50,443 bases of DNA from Bacillota bacterium. GTDB lineage: Bacteria; Bacillota; Proteinivoracia; UBA4975. The notes under the pieces were generated by a model. The model saw nothing but the letters and a program-made list of their open reading frames with translations, was not told where the DNA came from and ran no database searches. Positions 47,820 through 50,443 of the stretch are shown here, in pieces (position 1 is the stretch's first letter; every line of letters starts with the position of its first letter). The position numbers and the translations under genes are program-made. The DNA lies in NCBI GenBank assembly GCA_012523545.1, contig JAAYIH010000006.1:1-50443 (forward strand), in the 5' to 3' direction.

Positions 47820-48998
47820 TTATATCAGATTTAGCTCCCGCCCCACCTTGGCAAACACTTCCAGGGCAAAGTCCAGGTCCTCCCTGCTGTGAGCGGCGGA
47901 AAGCATAACCCGAATGCGGGCTTTGCCGTGGGGCACCAGGGGGAAGCCGATGGAGGTGGCAAAAATCCCCTCTTCAAACAGGCGCTTGCTGAACTGCGCA
48001 GCGTCCCGGGCGTCGCCAATCATCACCGGGGTGATGGGAGTCTGGGTGGCGCCGGTATCAAAGCCCAGCTCTTTCAGGCCGGCCTGGAAGATCCTGGCAT
48101 TGTCCCACAGTTTTTCCACCAGATCGCCGCTTTCCCGCAGGATGCGCACCGCCTCCAGAGTGGCGGCGGTATCGGGAACCGTCAGGGCGGAACTGAAAGT
48201 AAAGGGACGGGCCTTTTGCTTGATGTACTCCACCACTTCCTTGCTGCCGGCGATGCAGCCGCCCATTACGCCCAGGGCCTTGGAAAAAGTGCCCACCTCC
48301 ACATCCACCTGGCCGTGGAGGCCGAAATGGTCGACAATGCCGCGGCCGGAACGGCCCAGGACGCCCTCGCCGTGGGCGTCGTCGACGTAGGTCATGGCCC
48401 CGTACTTCCTGGCCAGCGCCACGATGTCGGGCAGCAAGGCGATGTCCCCGTCCATGCTGAAGACGCCGTCGGTAATAATCAGCACCCGGCCTTCCAGGTC
48501 TTCCTGCAGAATCTTTTCCAGCTCTTCCATGTCGTTGTGGGGGTAGACGCGAATAGTCGCCCGGCTGAGGCGGGCGCCGTCGATAATGCTGGCATGGTTG
48601 AGCTCGTCGCTGACAATGGTGTCTCCCCTGCCCACCAGGGAAGGAATGGCGCACAGGTTGGCGTTAAAGCCCGACTGCACCGTCAGGCAAGCTTCCACGC
48701 CCTTGAACTCGGCCAGTTCCCGCTCCAGCTCCTGGTGGATGGACATGGTTCCGGCAATGGTCCTGACAGCGCCGGGCCCCACGCCGTACTTGTCGATGGC
48801 TTCCTTGGCAGCCCGGCAAATCCGCTGGTGGGCGGCAAAACCCAGGTAGTTGTTGGAACAGAAATTGAGCACCTTCCTGCCTTCGATTTGCACCCAGGCG
48901 CCCTGGGCGCTTTCGATGGTGCGGATATTTTTGTACAGTCCTTTTTCCCTCAGTTCATCCAGTTCCGGCTGGATGAAGTCCAATGTTCTGGCTCCCAT
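47820..48998 (-). CDS. kbl: Glycine C-acetyltransferase (2-amino-3-ketobutyrate CoA ligase)
   Basis: 392 aa alpha-oxoamine synthase, PLP-dependent; with Tdh it converts threonine to glycine and acetyl-CoA. [51 protein letters not shown], the PLP Asp in [18 protein letters not shown] and PLP Lys in [15 protein letters not shown] (near 241) are clear. Coupling with tdh fixes Kbl rather than 8-amino-7-oxononanoate synthase. GGGAG precedes the ATG. It is 18 bases downstream of tdh. Confidence 0.95.
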   Translation of the reverse strand: MGARTLDFIQPELDELREKGLYKNIRTIESAQGAWVQIEGRKVLNFCSNNYLGFAAHQRICRAAKEAIDKYGVGPGAVRTIAGTMSIHQELERELAEFKGVEACLTVQSGFNANLCAIPSLVGRGDTIVSDELNHASIIDGARLSRATIRVYPHNDMEELEKILQEDLEGRVLIITDGVFSMDGDIALLPDIVALARKYGAMTYVDDAHGEGVLGRSGRGIVDHFGLHGQVDVEVGTFSKALGVMGGCIAGSKEVVEYIKQKARPFTFSSALTVPDTAATLEAVRILRESGDLVEKLWDNARIFQAGLKELGFDTGATQTPITPVMIGDARDAAQFSKRLFEEGIFATSIGFPLVPHGKARIRVMLSAAHSREDLDFALEVFAKVGRELNLI

Positions 48999-49016
48999 GC
49001 TATCTCCCTTCCTTAA

Positions 49017-50042
49017 TTACGGATACAGAATGATTTTGCCGCTGTTGCCGCTGGCAGCCAGGGCAAAAGCTTCTTCAAACTCTTCGAACTTAAAGCGGTG
49101 GGTAATCATGGGTGTCAAATCCAGCCCCGCCCGGAGCAGGGCCTGCATCTGGTACCAGGTTTCATACATCTTGCGCCCGTTGATGCCGTACACCTTGGCC
49201 CCTTTGAAAATGATGCCGTCGGCCAGGTCGACTTCCACGGGCTTGGACGGCAATCCCAGCAGGGCTGCCCAGCCGCCTTTGCGCAGGGCCCGGAAGCCGT
49301 CGTTAATGGCACTGGCGGCGCCGGCCATTTCCAGCAGCACGTCGGCGCCCAGCCCGTCGGTTTCCCGCAGCACGTCGGCCACCATGTCGTCCCGGCCCGC
49401 CTTGTAAACCTTGTCGGCGCCCATTTTTTTGGCCAGTTCCAGGCGGTAGTCGTTGACGTCGCTGGCAAACACCTTGACGGCGCCGGCCTTTTTGGCTATG
49501 GCAGCGGCAGCAAGGCCGATGGGACCGCACCCGGTGATGAGCACCGTTTTACCGACGATGGTGTCGGCCAAAGCGGTGTGCACGGCGTTGCCAAAGGGAT
49601 CGTGAATGGCTGCAACCTCGGTGGGGATTTCGGAATCCAGTTCCCAGATATTGGACCGGGGCACCCGCACATATTCGGCAAAGCAGCCGTCGGTGTCGAC
49701 GCCGATAATTTCCACGTCCTGGCAGATATGGGCCTGACCGGTACGGCAGAAATAGCACCTGCCGCAGACAAAATGGCCTTCGGCGCTGACCCGCGTACCG
49801 ACGGCCAGGTCATCCACACCTTCCCCCAGCGCCGCCACCTCGCCGCAGAATTCGTGCCCGAACACCAGGGGCGGCTTGATGCGGCCGGCGGCCCAGGGAT
49901 CCCAGTTGTAAATATGGATATCGGTACCGCAGATGGCGGCAGCGGTGACTTTTACCAGCACCTCGCCGTACCCGGGCTTGGGAACAGGAACCTGCTCCAG
50001 TCTTGCGCCCTTTTCCGGGGCATGCTTGACCAGAGCCTTCAT
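49017..50042 (-). CDS. tdh: L-threonine 3-dehydrogenase
   Basis: 341 aa (from ATG 50042) zinc medium-chain dehydrogenase. AAAICGTDIHIYNWDPWA has the catalytic-zinc Cys, VFGHEFCGEVAALG the His-Glu pair, and the structural zinc Cys residues are in HFVCGRCYFCRTGQAHIC. NAD-binding ITGCGPIGLAAAAIA follows, and HDPFGNAVHTAL is typical of Tdh. The ribosome-binding site GAGGAG sits 8 bases before an in-frame TTG at 50054 and 20 before ATG 50042, so translation may start at 50054. It makes 2-amino-3-ketobutyrate for Kbl. Confidence 0.94.
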   Translation of the reverse strand: MKALVKHAPEKGARLEQVPVPKPGYGEVLVKVTAAAICGTDIHIYNWDPWAAGRIKPPLVFGHEFCGEVAALGEGVDDLAVGTRVSAEGHFVCGRCYFCRTGQAHICQDVEIIGVDTDGCFAEYVRVPRSNIWELDSEIPTEVAAIHDPFGNAVHTALADTIVGKTVLITGCGPIGLAAAAIAKKAGAVKVFASDVNDYRLELAKKMGADKVYKAGRDDMVADVLRETDGLGADVLLEMAGAASAINDGFRALRKGGWAALLGLPSKPVEVDLADGIIFKGAKVYGINGRKMYETWYQMQALLRAGLDLTPMITHRFKFEEFEEAFALAASGNSGKIILYP

Positions 50043-50171
50043 AGTGTCAACCAAGGCTACCACTCCTCAAAATAGATTTAACGCCCAATTGCATTGGCTA
50101 TGCAATGAATACGACAGAACAAAGGCAAATTCCTGCCATGTTTCTCTCTTCTTCGGCCCTGGCGGGGTAAA

Positions 50172-50210
50172 CACAACACCGCGGCCGCAGGGTTCCCTGC
50201 TGCCGCGGTG
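50172..50210 (-). terminator. Terminator of the transketolase gene
   Basis: CACCGCGGC (50177-50185) pairs with GCCGCGGTG (50202-50210), with GCAGGG/CCCTGC inside; on the minus strand a T-rich run (TTGTGTTTA) follows. Confidence 0.75.
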
Positions 50211-50216
50211 CAGCAA

Positions 50217-50443
50217 TTATCTCTTTAGTTTGAGCCCGGCCGCGACGATCTTTTGAGCCGTCAGGCCGTACTTCTCCAACAGTTGGCCGGGTTTGCCCGA
50301 CTCGCCGAAGGTATCGCGGATGCCGATGCGCACCATGGGGGTGGGGTGCTCTTCGCCCAGCACCTCGGCCACGGCACCGCCCATGCCCCCGATAATGCTG
50401 TGTTCCTCCGCAGTAACCACAGCACCGCACCGTTGGGCATACC
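50217..50443 (-). CDS. Transketolase, C-terminal subunit (partial, continues beyond window)
   Basis: Only the last 75 residues are inside the window: YAQRCGAVVTAEEHSIIGGM, then GGAVAEVLGEEHPTPMVRIG, GIRDTFGESGKPGQLLEKYG and KIVAAGLKLKR. The VTAEEH-x-IIGG-x-GGAV-EVL pattern is the C-terminal domain of transketolase or the split transketolase B subunit; 1-deoxyxylulose-5-phosphate synthase is less similar. In Bacillota this often is the second of two half-size genes. The 5' end is at or past base 50443. Confidence 0.88.
   Translation of the reverse strand, partial: YAQRCGAVVTAEEHSIIGGMGGAVAEVLGEEHPTPMVRIGIRDTFGESGKPGQLLEKYGLTAQKIVAAGLKLKR

Noticed and set aside
49017-50216. Glycine riboswitch upstream of tdh-kbl
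   Set aside because: The intergenic region 50064-50216 contains only a ribosome-binding site and the transketolase terminator, too little for a glycine aptamer.

Overview
The window is a G+C-rich chromosomal segment of a Bacillota (Clostridia-type) bacterium. The reasons are strong GGAGG ribosome-binding sites with frequent GTG/TTG starts, three Gram-positive-style riboswitches (cobalamin, Mg2+ M-box, c-di-AMP) followed by hairpins, an MntR-like regulator, an ECF sigma factor with a DUF4179 anti-sigma partner, BMP-type lipoprotein transport, and GGGGACGGTTC-type REP repeats with their RAYT transposase. No rRNA, tRNA or CRISPR array was seen. The genus cannot be fixed from this segment.

Layout. 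1-360: end of an unrecognised gene and a terminator. 509-3610 (minus): btuFCD corrinoid importer under a cobalamin riboswitch with a visible terminator. Its promoter lies within a few bases of the divergent promoter of mgtE (3956-5317, plus), which carries its own M-box riboswitch. 5368-8226 (minus): yccF, then a separate operon of two DUF1538 membrane proteins and two P-II-like proteins behind a c-di-AMP riboswitch. 8236-11508 (minus): CopA with a CsoR-type operator, and a DUF368 (PopT-like) transporter. 11591-14824: a 52-residue zinc-ribbon protein, feoAB, and a divergent MntR-like regulator. 14829-18031: REP/RAYT territory surrounding a sigma/anti-sigma pair. 18024-24536: prolyl oligopeptidase, a shortened EamA transporter, a phosphodiesterase, a VOC protein, thrBC and a D-Ala-D-Ala dipeptidase.

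24653-40229 is a mosaic of small units: PhzF/HD, a 1016-residue GNAT fusion, an EamA transporter, Sir2/Nth/GNAT, an orphan N6-adenine methylase with a zinc-ribbon protein and a second methyltransferase, a degenerate PIG-L-like protein, an M29 aminopeptidase, an ATP-grasp protein and a phosphoribosyltransferase. 40273-45159 is a nucleoside-type ABC importer (BMP lipoprotein, ATPase, two permeases). 45217-47692 is an OppDF ATPase pair without permeases or binding protein. 47820-50054 is tdh-kbl threonine catabolism, followed by the 3' end of a transketolase gene at the window edge.

Functionally, much of the segment concerns metal and cofactor balance (B12, Mg2+, Cu+, Fe2+/Mn2+) and threonine metabolism (synthesis by ThrBC, breakdown by Tdh/Kbl). 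The most interesting unit is the c-di-AMP riboswitch-DUF1538-P-II operon, which looks like an uncharacterised transport system with transcriptional and possibly post-translational second-messenger control. The clearest genome-dynamics signal is the RAYT element, whose REP repeats encode the transposase tail and supply the stop codon of a neighbouring peptidase gene.
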